In this document: positions 11,945-21,897 of the stretch, one piece after another
Position numbering within the stretch: position 1 is the stretch's first letter
How the letters are laid out: the number at the start of each line of letters is the position of its first letter
Source of the DNA: Euglena gracilis
Taxonomy: Eukaryota; Euglenida; Euglenophyceae; Euglenales
DNA: 64,000 bases
Direction: 5' to 3'
Assembly (NCBI GenBank): GCA_039621445.1
Contig: CP154955.1
Coordinates: 46,647,540-46,711,539, forward strand
Program-made: the position numbers and the translations under genes
The notes under the pieces: model-generated
The model's input: only the letters and a program-made list of their open reading frames with translations
Told to the model about the DNA's origin: nothing
Databases searched by the model: none

Positions 11945-12228
11945 GGGAGCCGGGGGGTGCCCCCTCGATGACGTTCTTTTGCAGCGCCATGCGGCGCACG
12001 ATCTGCACGCCCTGGGGGTCCCGCTCCAGCTCCAGCTTCGGCACCAGACCTTCATTTAGTGCGCCGAGGCGAAGTTTGTCGCGGCGCAAAAAAATTTTTC
12101 CGCGGCGCACTAAATGAAAGTCTGTTCGGCACCATGAGCGGCCGCCCGTCCTCGTCCGTCCGGATGTGATGCACGCTGATGTCGTGCTTCACCACCGGGA
12201 AGAACCGCGACTTCTGCGCCCCTGTCAG
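11945..12228 (-). CDS. Exon pair split by an 80-bp inserted element
   Basis: The acceptor GCCCGCAG precedes LTGAQKSRFFPVVKHDISVH and HIRTDEDGRPLM. The frame is then broken by the insertion at 12045-12124 and resumes as KLELERDPQGVQIVRRMALQ. The 5' junction is in phase with the exon at 14130-14064. Reading through the insertion meets a stop, so either the insertion is spliced out or the gene copy is damaged. Protein family not recognised. The 3' end is uncertain. Confidence 0.55.
12045..12124. mobile_element. 80-bp terminal-inverted-repeat element (candidate introner)
   Basis: The ends are CAGACCTTCATTTAGTGCG on the left and, on the opposite strand, CAGACTTTCATTTAGTGCG on the right: about 22 bp of inverted repeat with one mismatch. 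It is flanked by a perfect 8-bp duplication TTCGGCAC at 12037-12044 and 12125-12132. On the minus strand the duplication reads GTGCCGAA, so a GT-AG intron 12132-12036 (97 nt) could remove the element in frame at the cost of three residues. An alternative in-frame intron uses a GT inside one end and an AG inside the other. Confidence 0.75.
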
Positions 12229-12487
12229 CTGCGGGCGGGGCGCTGTGGGGGCGTGGGGGGCCTCCCGGGATGACGGCTGCTGACAGTCCCCCCTCCGGTC
12301 AGGCCTCAGGGGACAACGCCTGGCCCTGTAATTCCCACATGGCAAGTCAGCTGGGACGGGCCCAAGGTGACAACCTCTGGGGGCGGGTGACAACCTCACC
12401 CTGGGGGAGGGGGTCCGCAGGTGGGTTTGTGCAAAATGAAACAAGCAGATCTGTAGTTATCGCCAAGCACCTATGGTCAAGCCCAAA

Positions 12488-12545
12488 AATTTCCCCATTT
12501 TAGGCCATTTTAGGCCTTTTAAGGCCATTTAAGGCCATTTTAAGG
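12488..12545. repeat. GGCCATTTTA decamer array (short)
   Basis: Five or six copies of a decamer of type CCATTTTAGG, with GGCC every 10-11 bases. Confidence 0.85.
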
Positions 12546-13025
12546 TATAGGTGGGGGTTCTGAAAATCATAATTTTGCGTCATTTTTGTCCCAAAAACTG
12601 TATCATAATGTGTGCAAACCTTCTCTTATTCAGGAATAAGAAATGCGCATCCAAAAAAGCATGCAAAATTCATGAACACTGGATTAAAACCATGGGAAGC
12701 TCAACAAATCTTAATTCATACCCACAGAGGAATTCTGAACAAAGAATTTATCAGTTTCCGGCAATAAATTTTTTTCAGAAAAAAAACGTTGGGCAAATGT
12801 TAATTTTTCATTTGCACCACCAAAGAAGCGCCGGTTTTTTGCATTCTGTGAAATCATTTTGCGGGATATCGCTTTTTTTTTTGAAAGATGATGCTGCTGC
12901 CTGGTGAAATTCAATTTGATTTTGGCAGTGTTTCAGCCATTTGGGCCTTTTTTGACATAAGAGAGGATGGCAGAGATCGAAAGGCAAAGCTAAGAGCAAT
13001 TAGTATTAATATTAGTATTGGTATG

Positions 13026-13037
13026 AATATGATGAAT

Positions 13038-13075
<38 letters not shown>

Positions 13076-13105
13076 AATGATGATGATGATGATGATGATG
13101 ATGAT
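13026..13105. repeat. (GAT)n microsatellite
   Basis: A GAT trinucleotide array with two interruptions. Confidence 0.95.
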
Positions 13106-13287
13106 CATTATCATTATTTATCATTACAATACTGATACTATTATTAGTTGGGATGAAAAATGGGCCTTGTGGGGCTGTGCTCCTCCACCAAATCCACCGT
13201 TCGCTGTCCACATTGACAAAAGACACCGAAAATCATTACCTGAATGGCTTCAGTTATAAAAAAAAAAAAATTGTTGTGCAACAGATT

Positions 13288-13428
13288 TTTTCCCATTTTA
13301 GGCCATTTTAGGCCATTTTAGGCCATTTTTAGGGACCCCCACCTCTAGGGGGTCAAAAAGTCATTTTAGGCCATTTTAGGCCATTTTAGGCCATTTTAGG
13401 CCATTTTAGGCCATTATGGCTATAGGTG
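13288..13428. repeat. GGCCATTTTA decamer array
   Basis: About ten near-perfect tandem copies of the 10-bp unit GGCCATTTTA, split by a short poly-C/G segment at about 13330-13360. Confidence 0.9.
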
Positions 13429-13639
13429 CTTGGTTATCGCACCGCGGTGCAGATCCAGCACAACAATTGTTTTCACTGTGGTGGTCGTGGGGAAAAAACA
13501 ACATTTTTTTTCTGAAACAGCAGAACCACCACCCGGCTTCTTTTTAAGACCCCCCGGGGGGTCTCCCCACCCACCCGTCCACTGCGAGATGGGCGACCCC
13601 TGAGCAGGGGAAAGCCCCTTCTCGAGCACAATTTTTTAT

Positions 13640-13960
13640 CGACCCTTGGGGCGGTCACTCCACTCTCCGAAAAACCAGCTGGTCACTTTTTTCGGGAAAA
13701 CAGTCATTCACTACCCCCCCCCCCCGGGGGGGGTCGGCCACTCAGGAAAACCGACCACTCGCCAGCCACTTTAGGCCATTTTAGGCCAATAACTTTTCCC
13801 GGCGCATTCGGCGCCAGGGTCACTCAAGCCAACTTTTGCCTACCCTTGGACGACTCCCGGGGGGGGGGGAGAAGGGGTTTGGGCCCAAAACCAGTCAGTC
13901 ACCCCCGGGGGGGGGGGGGCGGCCAGTGCCCAAGCACTTGACCGACTGATTGATTGAGCA
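13640..13960. mobile_element. CAGTCAGTCAC-family repeat element
   Basis: Contains CCAGCTGGTCAC, CAGTCATTCAC and CCAGTCAGTCACCCCC modules, C/G palindromes and a CGGCGCATTCGGCGCC hairpin. The same modules recur at 14960-15215, 30505-30760 and 62840-62945, with shorter traces near 3510 and 57775. No coding capacity is seen. Confidence 0.55.
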
Positions 13961-14063
13961 CAACTGAGCGAGGCCTGATGCTCGCCTGGGGTCGGCCAGG
14001 CCAGCGGGTCACACTGCTGTACTGGCCTGAGCCTGACCCCTCCCCACCGTGCCCCAGGTGGAC

Positions 14064-14130
14064 CTCCATCGTCTGCCCGTCCGCCTCCCAACGGACGTCC
14101 CCCGAGTGGAGGTACGCGAAACCCCCGCTG
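14064..14130 (-). CDS. Exon, unidentified
   Basis: The acceptor CTGCCCCCAG precedes a 67-nt exon reading SGGFAYLHSGDVRWEADGQT and then ME, with donor GAG|GTCCAC. It leaves phase 0 and joins the exon starting at 12228 in phase. The frame stays open upstream, so a longer exon is possible. Confidence 0.5.
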
Positions 14131-14819
14131 CTGGGGGCAGGGGAGGCCGGCGACGGGGCGGACGGCAAAGCCCTGAGGCGATCCGGCCGATCGGACGCGG
14201 CGTCTCGGAGGACGGGTGGGCTTGGGATGTGGCCGTGGTAGAGTTGCAAAACCGCACACCACTGCTCTGCCCAGTCATGAATGCGGTGCATGCCGATGTG
14301 AATGAAGCAATCCTTCAAGGTCAGGATGAAAAACACAAACAAAATTAAAAAGAAATTATGAGAAACTAAAAAAATAAAAAGAAACTATGAGAAGAAAAAT
14401 GCATGAATTGTTTGCAAGAGTTGAGCGAACAAGGAACTTGGTCTGGAGGTGGAGGAGTGTGCAGCCCGACCAAATTTAAAACAAATGGACACCTTTTTGG
14501 ATCCATATTTTTTCGATTTTCGACCTTTACCTTTCTCACACATTGATGCCAAAATAAACAAAAGATCTGAACGTCATCTGAACGTTATTGTCCACCTTTC
14601 ATCATAAAAACACTGAAACCTCAGGATGGGACAACTTTGAAAGTTTCATGTGCCGCTGACATGTTTGTTCACAAATGAGGGAAATGCCTAATTTCTGGAA
14701 TCATTGTTCATTTTTTGGATAACCCCTGCCAAATCATTCAGCTGCCAAGGGTTAAGGCCCTGCCAAATTACTTGGGGGGGTTTGTCACCGGTGGTGGGGA
14801 TCCCCCAAACTCCCTCCTG

Positions 14820-14917
14820 TGGTCTCCCCTGAATGGGGAAGATGTGGTCGCCAAGGAACTCGCTGGGGTTGATCCAGGCGAAGTGGCAGAACCCGAAGGA
14901 CTTTACCAGCGTGGGCT
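14820..14917 (-). CDS. Exon, unidentified aromatic-rich segment
   Basis: The acceptor GGGTCACAG precedes PTLVKSFGFCHFAWINPSEF, followed by LGDHIFPIQ. The composition is clearly protein-like. The donor is unresolved. It is the most upstream exon I would tentatively assign to the gene that ends at 2451. Confidence 0.5.
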
Positions 14918-14959
14918 CTGTGACCCGTACCCAACGGCAGGGGGGGGCATACAATCACT

Positions 14960-15215
14960 TCGTCACTGGCCGACCCCCCCCCCCCCGGGTGGGTGACTGA
15001 CTGGTTTTTTCAGTGTGACTGACTGGTTTTTGGCCCGGACCTCCTAGGGTGGGCAAAAGTGGCATGAGTGACCCCAGCACCGGGGAATTTTTTTTTGCCT
15101 AAAATGGCCTAAAGTGACTGGAAAGTAGTTTTCCTGAGTGGCCGACCCCAAGGGTATTGACTGATTGGTTTTTTTGAAGAGTGGAGTGACCCCCCCCCCC
15201 CCCCCCGGGGGGGTG
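14960..15215. mobile_element. CAGTCAGTCAC-family repeat element, reverse orientation
   Basis: GTGACTGACTGG occurs twice near 14993 and 15017, with TTGACTGATTGG near 15158. C/G palindromes lie at both ends (about 14976 and 15190). The modules are those of the 13640-13960 element, reversed. Confidence 0.5.
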
Positions 15216-15536
15216 GGGAAAAATTGTATGGGGAGACATGGACAGTGGATAGATGGCAACCCGCGGGATATGAATGAGTTTTCTTTTGTTGTCGGTGCGT
15301 ACACAGGTTCGTGCTTGTTCTCGCCTGGGCATGGGCTCGCCGGGGATGATGGGACTTCCAAGACCTAGTTCGCCAGGAATTATTTTCGGTTGAAAATCGG
15401 CGAGTGTGTGCCAACACAAGGAAAAAAACATGCCTGAATTGAATGACTGGGACGTCTTCAACAAACCGCGGCGCTGGGGGGGGGGGTTGCTGAGCCTCGG
15501 GGTGGGCAACTTTGTAGATATGTACTTCAACTGGTT

Positions 15537-15552
15537 CGTGTGTGTGTGTGTG

Positions 15553-15602
<50 letters not shown>

Positions 15603-15655
15603 TGTGTGTCCGTGTGTGCTCCTGTGCATTGCGTGCGCGCGCGCGTGTGTGTGTG
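15537..15655. repeat. (GT)n microsatellite with GC/GT sections
   Basis: A GT array followed by a mixed GCGC/GTGT stretch. Confidence 0.95.
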
Positions 15656-15756
15656 ATTTCTTGTCAACGTGTCTGTGCAAATCCCAATGAAGTGAGGGTG
15701 TGCCTGCCTTGTCCAAGCCGCCAAGCCTCACACCCCTACCCCGACCCGCCCCCTGG

Positions 15757-16272
15757 TCATCGCCCGCTGTCGTGGAGGGGCTGGATGGCCGTGCGGGGGA
15801 GCAGGCTGGTCTCCCCAAGGCATAAGGCGCTGGTGGTGGAGTGGCAGCACGGCATGGCCACCTGAGCTAGGTTCCAGCAGGCCTTCTGGCAAGCTGCCAC
15901 AAATCAGGTTTTCAAATACAATCATCACCATCACCATCATCACCATCATCGTCATCATCGTCACCGTCATCGTCGGCATCATATCTGGCTGGGACGGCTG
16001 CATGGAGCTGTGGGCAGTTGTCCATGTGCACAAACCAGACCATAATCCTATAGGCTGGCAAATTTGGGCCAAAGATTGAGTATTACCACAGAAACTTTGG
16101 GTGTACAAGCTCTTGAACGCAAGCTCTTGAATGCCCACACTGCATGTTGAGCTGATTGGAAAGTCATTTCGGTGACACGCCGTGGGCTGTTGTGGTCCTC
16201 CACCTCCTCAAAGCTGACCGCGTTGATGCCGATGACATCGAACTGGTAATCAAAATAGATGAACGCCCCCAT
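15757..16272 (-). CDS. Two C-terminal exons of an unidentified gene
   Basis: Exon 16272-16204 reads MGAFIYFDYQFDVIGINAVS and FEE, with acceptor CCTTCCTGCCCAAG and donor GAG|GTGGAG. Exon 15861-15757 has acceptor CTAGCTCAG, reads VAMPCCHSTTSALCLGETSL, and ends in TGA. Both junction sides are phase 0. I do not recognise the protein. The stop at 15757 marks the end of a gene distinct from the one ending at 2451. Confidence 0.5.
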
Positions 16273-16757
16273 CTTGGGCAGGAAGGAGGTCCAATGAAGA
16301 CTAAAATGAAAGACTTTACGGTCAGGATAGGGAACGATCATTGGCATGGGTTGAAATTTTCCTTGGTGACGATTGCTCTGTGTTCTTTGACACTTTTCTT
16401 TTTTAAAAATGTTGCACTGGAGTTGAAAGCAAGTGTGGGGGAGGCAGGGTCTGGAATCCTTCTTCCTGGATGTCAACCACTTCACAAAGGGGTCGCTGCA
16501 ATTGATACGTGTTCGTGATTTTAACAGCTTCTCCCCGATATCCAAACTCTAAACCACCACACTGCCACACTTCGCTTCTGATCGCGGTTCAAGAGCGCTC
16601 TGGAATGGACAAAATAACAAAATAACATGAAAACAAACGATACAAATGCGGATCACAGAAACATAATACAAAAAAACCACACAAAAACAAAAAATATTTT
16701 AAAAGCAGCAGCAAACACAGCACATAGCACATTCATAGACATTGGCGCTGCAGCAGT

Positions 16758-17532
16758 GACACCACCACCACCACCACCACCACCACCACCACCACCACCA
16801 CCACCACCACCACCACCACCACCACCACCACCACCACCACCACCACCACCACCACCACCACCACCACCACCACCACCACCACCACCACCACCACCACCCC
16901 CACCACCACCACCACCACCACCACCACCACCACCACCACCACCACCACCACCACCACCACCACCACCACCACCACCACCACCACCACCACCACCACCACA
17001 CCACCGACACCACCACCACCAGCCACACCACCACCACCACCACCACCACCACCACCACCACCACCACCAACACCACCACCACCACCACCACCACCACCAC
17101 CACCACCACCACCACCACCACCACCACCACCACCACCACCACCACCACCACCACCACCACCACCACCACCACCACCACCACCACACCAACCACCACCACC
17201 ACACCACCACCACACCACCACCACTACGACCACCACGACTACCACCACGACGACCACCACGACGACCACCACCACGACGACCACCACCACCACCACCACC
17301 ACCACCACCACCACCACCACCACCACCACCACCACCCCCACCACCACCCCCCACCACCACCACAACCACCACCACCACCACCACCACCACCACCACCACC
17401 ACCACCACCACCCCCACCACCACCACCACCACCACCACCACCACCACCACCACCACCACCACAAACCCCACTCACACCACCACCACAACCACCACCACCA
17501 CCACCACCACCACCACCACCACCACCACCACA
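16758..17532. repeat. (CAC)n trinucleotide array, about 770 bp
   Basis: A nearly uninterrupted CAC/ACC array with CACGAC variants near 17225-17285 and frame slips that switch the spurious Pro/His/Thr reading frames. The opposite strand is GGT/GTG. It lies in presumed intron sequence next to the exon at 17668-17571. Confidence 0.97.
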
Positions 17533-17570
17533 TCAACGGGCGCCTGGGCAGTGAGGTGCGTTCTGTGCAC

Positions 17571-17668
17571 GGGTAGCAGAAGCTGAAGAACGACGCCTCC
17601 ATCGGGATGGCCGCGGCGGCGCGGGCGGCGTCGGGGAGGGTGACGGCGTTGAGGGGGGAGGAGGTCAG
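17571..17668 (-). CDS. Exon, unidentified, alanine-rich
   Basis: The acceptor CCTACCAG precedes LTSSPLNAVTLPDAARAAAA and then IPMEASFFSFCYP, with donor GTGCAC. GC-rich third positions support coding. It directly abuts the (CAC)n array on its 3' side. It is probably part of the gene ending at 15757, but the phase to the next exon does not match, so an exon may be missing. Confidence 0.45.
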
Positions 17669-17931
17669 CTGGTAGGACCGGCCCGCAGGACCCCCGGGAA
17701 TGGGGGTGGGGGGGGGGAGGGCGGGCGGGGTCAGTCCTGATCCTGCCTTCACCAGGGCGTCGCTAAACCACCTCTGGGGAATACAGCTCAGAGGCGGGAA
17801 AATTTAGGCCGGAAGGAAAAATGCCGCTTGCTGACCCCGCCCCATATGGGCCCCAAGTTGCTTAAAGACCTGGGGGGGGGTGGTCCATGCAGTTTCGATT
17901 TCTTGGTGTTACCCCCCGGAGGGGGTCTGCT

Positions 17932-18218
17932 CAGGGGCTTTTTTAAGACCGGGGGGGGGAGGGGGGGTCCCTCCCCACCCACCCACCCCTGGGCCCCCCC
18001 CCCGGGGGGGGGGTCCGGGGGACCCACAAAAAATGGCCGAAAAATCGCGAAAAGTGCTAAAAATAGAATTTTTTTCGGCGCCTGTGGCGCCGAAAACTAT
18101 ATCCCACCCCCTCCGGGGGGACCCCCCCCCCCGGGGGGGGGGGGGGGCTCGGCCGGCCCCCCCCACCCCACCCCCCCCCGCCCCCCCCCCCGGGGGTCCA
18201 AACTTAAAAAAATCCCTG
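17932..18218 (+). mobile_element. hAT-like MITE, copy 1
   Basis: The element begins CAGGGGCTTTTTTAAGACC and ends in TTAAAAAAATCCCTG, which are inverted copies of each other. It is 287 bp. The 8-bp duplication GGTCTGCT flanks it at 17924-17931 and 18219-18226. The interior has poly-G/poly-C blocks, ATGGCCGAAAAATCGCG and a GGCGCCTGTGGCGCC hairpin. There is no coding capacity, so it is non-autonomous. Confidence 0.9.
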
Positions 18219-18654
18219 GGTCTGCTAGGAGGGCTAGCTAATGTACTAGCTTCTTTGCAGCTATTTTTCAAGTGACCGGCACAAAGCGCCGAAAATTTTT
18301 CTCTGGGACCCCCAAACGTGGCCAAAAATGCTCAGTATATACGTCCCCCAAAAACCGTCAATTATGCAGACGGTCGATCTTTTGGCCTGAAAATTGCTCT
18401 GGCGAGCCTCTTTCTAACCAATTTTTGCTCATTTTTGGCCCATTTTTGCACCCCCCGAAGCCAAAAAAATCTGTTACCGTCCAGCTGTCCGAAAGGCGGC
18501 TGGAAAATAAAATAAAATTTGTTGATGGAGGGAAAAGGCTGCTGGCTGGCTGCACCGGGGGTGATGGGCTCAATTCTCTTCAGCAACACCCTGATCTCCA
18601 CACACGGATAGAAACATTAGGCATGTGCATGCACTTGTACATCCAATATGGGTA

Positions 18655-18655
<1 letters not shown>

Positions 18656-18700
<45 letters not shown>
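18656..18700. repeat. (GT)n microsatellite
   Basis: A GT array of about 44 bp. The flanking text CACCCTGATCTCCACACAC is nearly repeated on its other side near 18732, suggesting a local duplication. Confidence 0.9.
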
Positions 18701-18703
<3 letters not shown>

Positions 18704-19239
18704 AGGGGGATGGGTTTCAATTCTCTCAGCGACACCCTGATTCTCCACACACAGATAGAAACTGACCTTTGGAGACTGACCTTTCCCATACACCGTGCAG
18801 GAAAAATGTGAAAACCACCCATACGATCTAGCGTGACCTTATGGCGTGGGATATTTTGGAGATCGAGAGGGCCCTGGATGGACAGAAGCCTTCTTCAGAG
18901 GGGCAGGGAAATGAGACGTTTCTTCGTCCTGGGCAGGCCACCCACATGGATATCTGACACTCGGGGAAAGCTTGAGGTTTGTGCTGGATTTTATCATCCC
19001 AAAAAATCGCCCCAAAAGTTGCGTAGGTTGCTTTATGTTCTTGGGGTAAAAGAATGTGACTTGTTCAAAAAATGGAAAGTGACCTCCCCAGCAATGCTGA
19101 GCAATTTCGTGCTTCGTTCCCTCCGGGACAAACCAGAAAACATTCTGAAAGAATTGGATTATCATCCCAAAAAACCCCCAAAAGTTGCAGTGTGAAAAAT
19201 CAGTCAGTCGGGTTATACCCTTGAAGGAAAACCCTGGCG

Positions 19240-20110
19240 CGAAATACCACTAGGCTTCAAAAAATGCCCCAAAATCATATTTTAAGGCGTTTCTTTGAAA
19301 ACTCGAAAAACACATCCTGTATCAGAAGCACATACCTTTTTCAGTGCAAAATGCTGGGAGAATTACTTTTCCCGGGCGTCTTCGGCACGAAGAGGGGTGG
19401 GTACCTCCTTTCCCTGGGAAAAAACCGACACTGGTGTAGCCACTGGTCACCCCTTGGGTAAGACAACCCCGGGAGGCGGAACGCAACACGGACTTTTTTT
19501 AAAAAAAAATCAACGACGCAAAAAAATGAGCAAACAAGTGTTGTGTGGACATCATGGAACCCTTGATAGGTGTTTCACAATGAGGGCCCCTGGCCGAGGA
19601 ACAGCAGCGTCTTTAGCTCCTGCGAAGCGCGGGGGAAAATACCACTAGGTTCAAAAAGCCCCAGAAAACTTCACTATCACCTCTGTGTGACCGCCAATAA
19701 AAACTGGTGGGGGCGACCAATTTCCTGGAGCCCAATAAAAAAAAAATGGTGGGGCTGCTTGCACCCCTTGGGTAAGGCAACGTTGGCGGGGCGGAAAAAC
19801 AACCGCAGCTCAACGGGACTTTTTTTAAAAAAAATCAACGACGCAAAAAAAATGAGCAAACAAGTGTTGTGTGGACATCATGGAACCCTTGATAGGTGTT
19901 TCACAATGAGGGCCCCTGGCCGAGGAACAGCAGCGTCTTAGCTCCTGCAGCTGTTCCCGGGAGTTGAAGGCGTTGCTCCCAGGCCTGAGGCTGTGGCACG
20001 AACTTTAGCGCCATACTTTACACATCACCTATGTGTGACCGCAAATAAAAACTGGTGGGGCTGCGGGCACTGGCGTGGCTAAAACAACCGGGGAAGGCGG
20101 AAAAGATGGT
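19240..20110. repeat. Two to three copies of a ~330-bp tandem duplication
   Basis: The segment at about 19489-19623 recurs at about 19815-19949 almost unchanged (shared marks ATCAACGACGC, TGTGGACATCATGG, CGAGGAACAGCAGCG). The preceding block with TACCACTAGG, AATAAAAACTGGTGGGG and CACCCCTTGGGTAAG recurs with drift, and a partial third copy lies at about 20030-20100. Confidence 0.85.
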
Positions 20111-20269
20111 TCCAGTACCTGGGGGGAGGCTGGGGTCCCCGATTGATTTGGGGAATCCCCACCAGCCTGCCTGAGCTGTGCACTTCCTCAGTGAACCCGT
20201 GGAGGCCATCTGGGGCCCACCCCAGCCTCAGCAGGACCCGCAAAACACTGCAGCTCTGCCAACTCTCTC

Positions 20270-21330
20270 GGGTGTGGGGCCAACACTTCACCCAATCCAA
20301 ACCCCCCACCGTTGAGGAGCTCGGAGGGCAAAGAAATAAATCACACGGTTAATGAAAAAAGAAATTACAACAGCGCTCAAAGTCTCATTCCTTGGCCAGT
20401 ATTGTTTTGGACCCATGCGAAGCACCGAAGTTCAAAAACAAGACATTTTGACCATGCCATTATTTTAGTGTTTATCATTTATTTCCTCCAAATGTTGAAA
20501 ACACTGATTCAAAACAAAAAAAATAAAACTGGGGGCAGTCCCCAGCTGCATGTTCCCCACCCCAGAGGGCAGGCCCCGCCATAGACAGCTTCCTGATGGA
20601 GATGTCCACGGGAGCGGTTCTCGTGGAAGGGGCGTGCACGTTGCGGTCCGGTGCCCGGCGGCGTCAAAAAGGCTGAGGCAGCCAGCTGTGAGGGAGCTGT
20701 GCCACCAGGCCTGGGGGGGGGGGTGGACCCCCCCCCAGTGGTTTGGGTGTTGATGTTGAGGCTGGGGGCGCCCCCCCCCAATGAAAGGCGGGGCCGCCTC
20801 AAGCACAGCAAATTCTGGAACCTCGGGTGTGCAAAACACTTCACCCAAGCGCAAACCCCCCACCGTTGAGGGAGGGGCAAAGAAATACAAAAAAAGTTTA
20901 CAGATCAAAAAAAATAAACACATAAAAAAAAAAAAAGACCACACTCAAATCAGAAAAAAAAAAACAAACAAAAAAAAAAACAAAAAACAATGAAAAAAAA
21001 ACAATAAAAAAAAAAAAAGTCCCCCAGCTCGCAATACCCCAGCTTTGAGCAGTGTCCACGTCGAGCGGTTGCGTTGAAGGGGCGCTGCACGTTGACTGTG
21101 ACGGGGGTGTGGCAGGGGCTGGGGGGGGCTGTGGTGGGGTGGGGGGGGGTGGTGTTGTGGTTGGTGGTGGGGGGTAAACACACACACCACGCAGGCGCAC
21201 CACCAACCCCCAATAAAAAGAAATCAACAAAAATCAGCGAAATGGGGTCCAAATAGAAGCGCACTCCCCGCCGCCAGAAATTTTGGTCTGCTGTAAGCGC
21301 ACCTGCACTTGAATTAGGGAGGGGAGGTTT
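20270..21330. repeat. Diverged segmental duplication with A-rich tails
   Basis: AACACTTCACCCAA followed by AAACCCCCCACCGTTGAG occurs at about 20281 and 20836. A GTCCACG...GAAGGGGCG...GCACGTTG block occurs at about 20601 and 21054. Each is followed or preceded by A-rich DNA (20880-21020). Minus-strand frames in the GCACGTTG block look weakly exon-like but are not resolved. Confidence 0.65.
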
Positions 21331-21332
21331 AC
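21246..21332. mobile_element. CCAAATAGAAG-type short repeat
   Basis: GGGTCCAAATAGAAGCGCAC, then GGTCTGCTGTAAGCGCA and GAATTAGG. The same order occurs at 8698-8790. A rearranged relative lies at 8379-8432. The ends are weak inverted repeats (AATAGAAG and CTTCTATT). No target duplication is evident. Confidence 0.5.
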
Positions 21333-21897
21333 CGCCCCCTCCCACCAGGGTCGTGGTCGGCGGTCCGAACCATGCAATTCTTGACCCACCCCAGGTTAGC
21401 CACATCCACCCTTGCCAGAAACCAGTCACCCCTCACCCCCCACCCCCATCGGGGTCGGCACTCTGGAATCCCAGGGAAAATTGCACAAATGTGGAAAAAA
21501 AGCAACACATCAGTCATTCTGGAAAATACGTCCCCCCCAGAAAGGTTTCCGGGATTCCCGTACCCCCCCTGGCCGCAGCACCTGCTCGTCGATTTCGTCA
21601 AAGAGGCCAATGTGGAAGATCGGGGCCGGGCTCCCCGGAATGCAAAAAATTCAAGAATTTCTGGATGCTTTGCAGTCGGTTCCAATTCTTCCTGTTCACC
21701 GACCTGCCCTGCGAATTTAACGCTTGCCAACTGTCTACATATCATTGGAAGACACGATGGTTTTCATGACGATGGCAAAATCTCAGATCCAGTCCAAGAT
21801 TGGGCATATGTATATATGTGGTGAGTGTTAAATTAGTAACCCCCGGGGGGTATTAAACAAAACACTTGCCATACATATGTGTATGGCATACATATGC

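Noticed and set aside
13640-15230. CRISPR-like direct repeats around CAGTCAGTCAC
   Set aside because: Spacing is irregular, orientation varies, and the sequence is plainly eukaryotic with introns; it fits dispersed repeats.
16627-17752. Frames of 270-340 codons rich in Pro/His/Thr or Gly/Trp/Val
   Set aside because: They are products of the (CAC)n array; only the short exon at 17668-17571 has normal protein composition.
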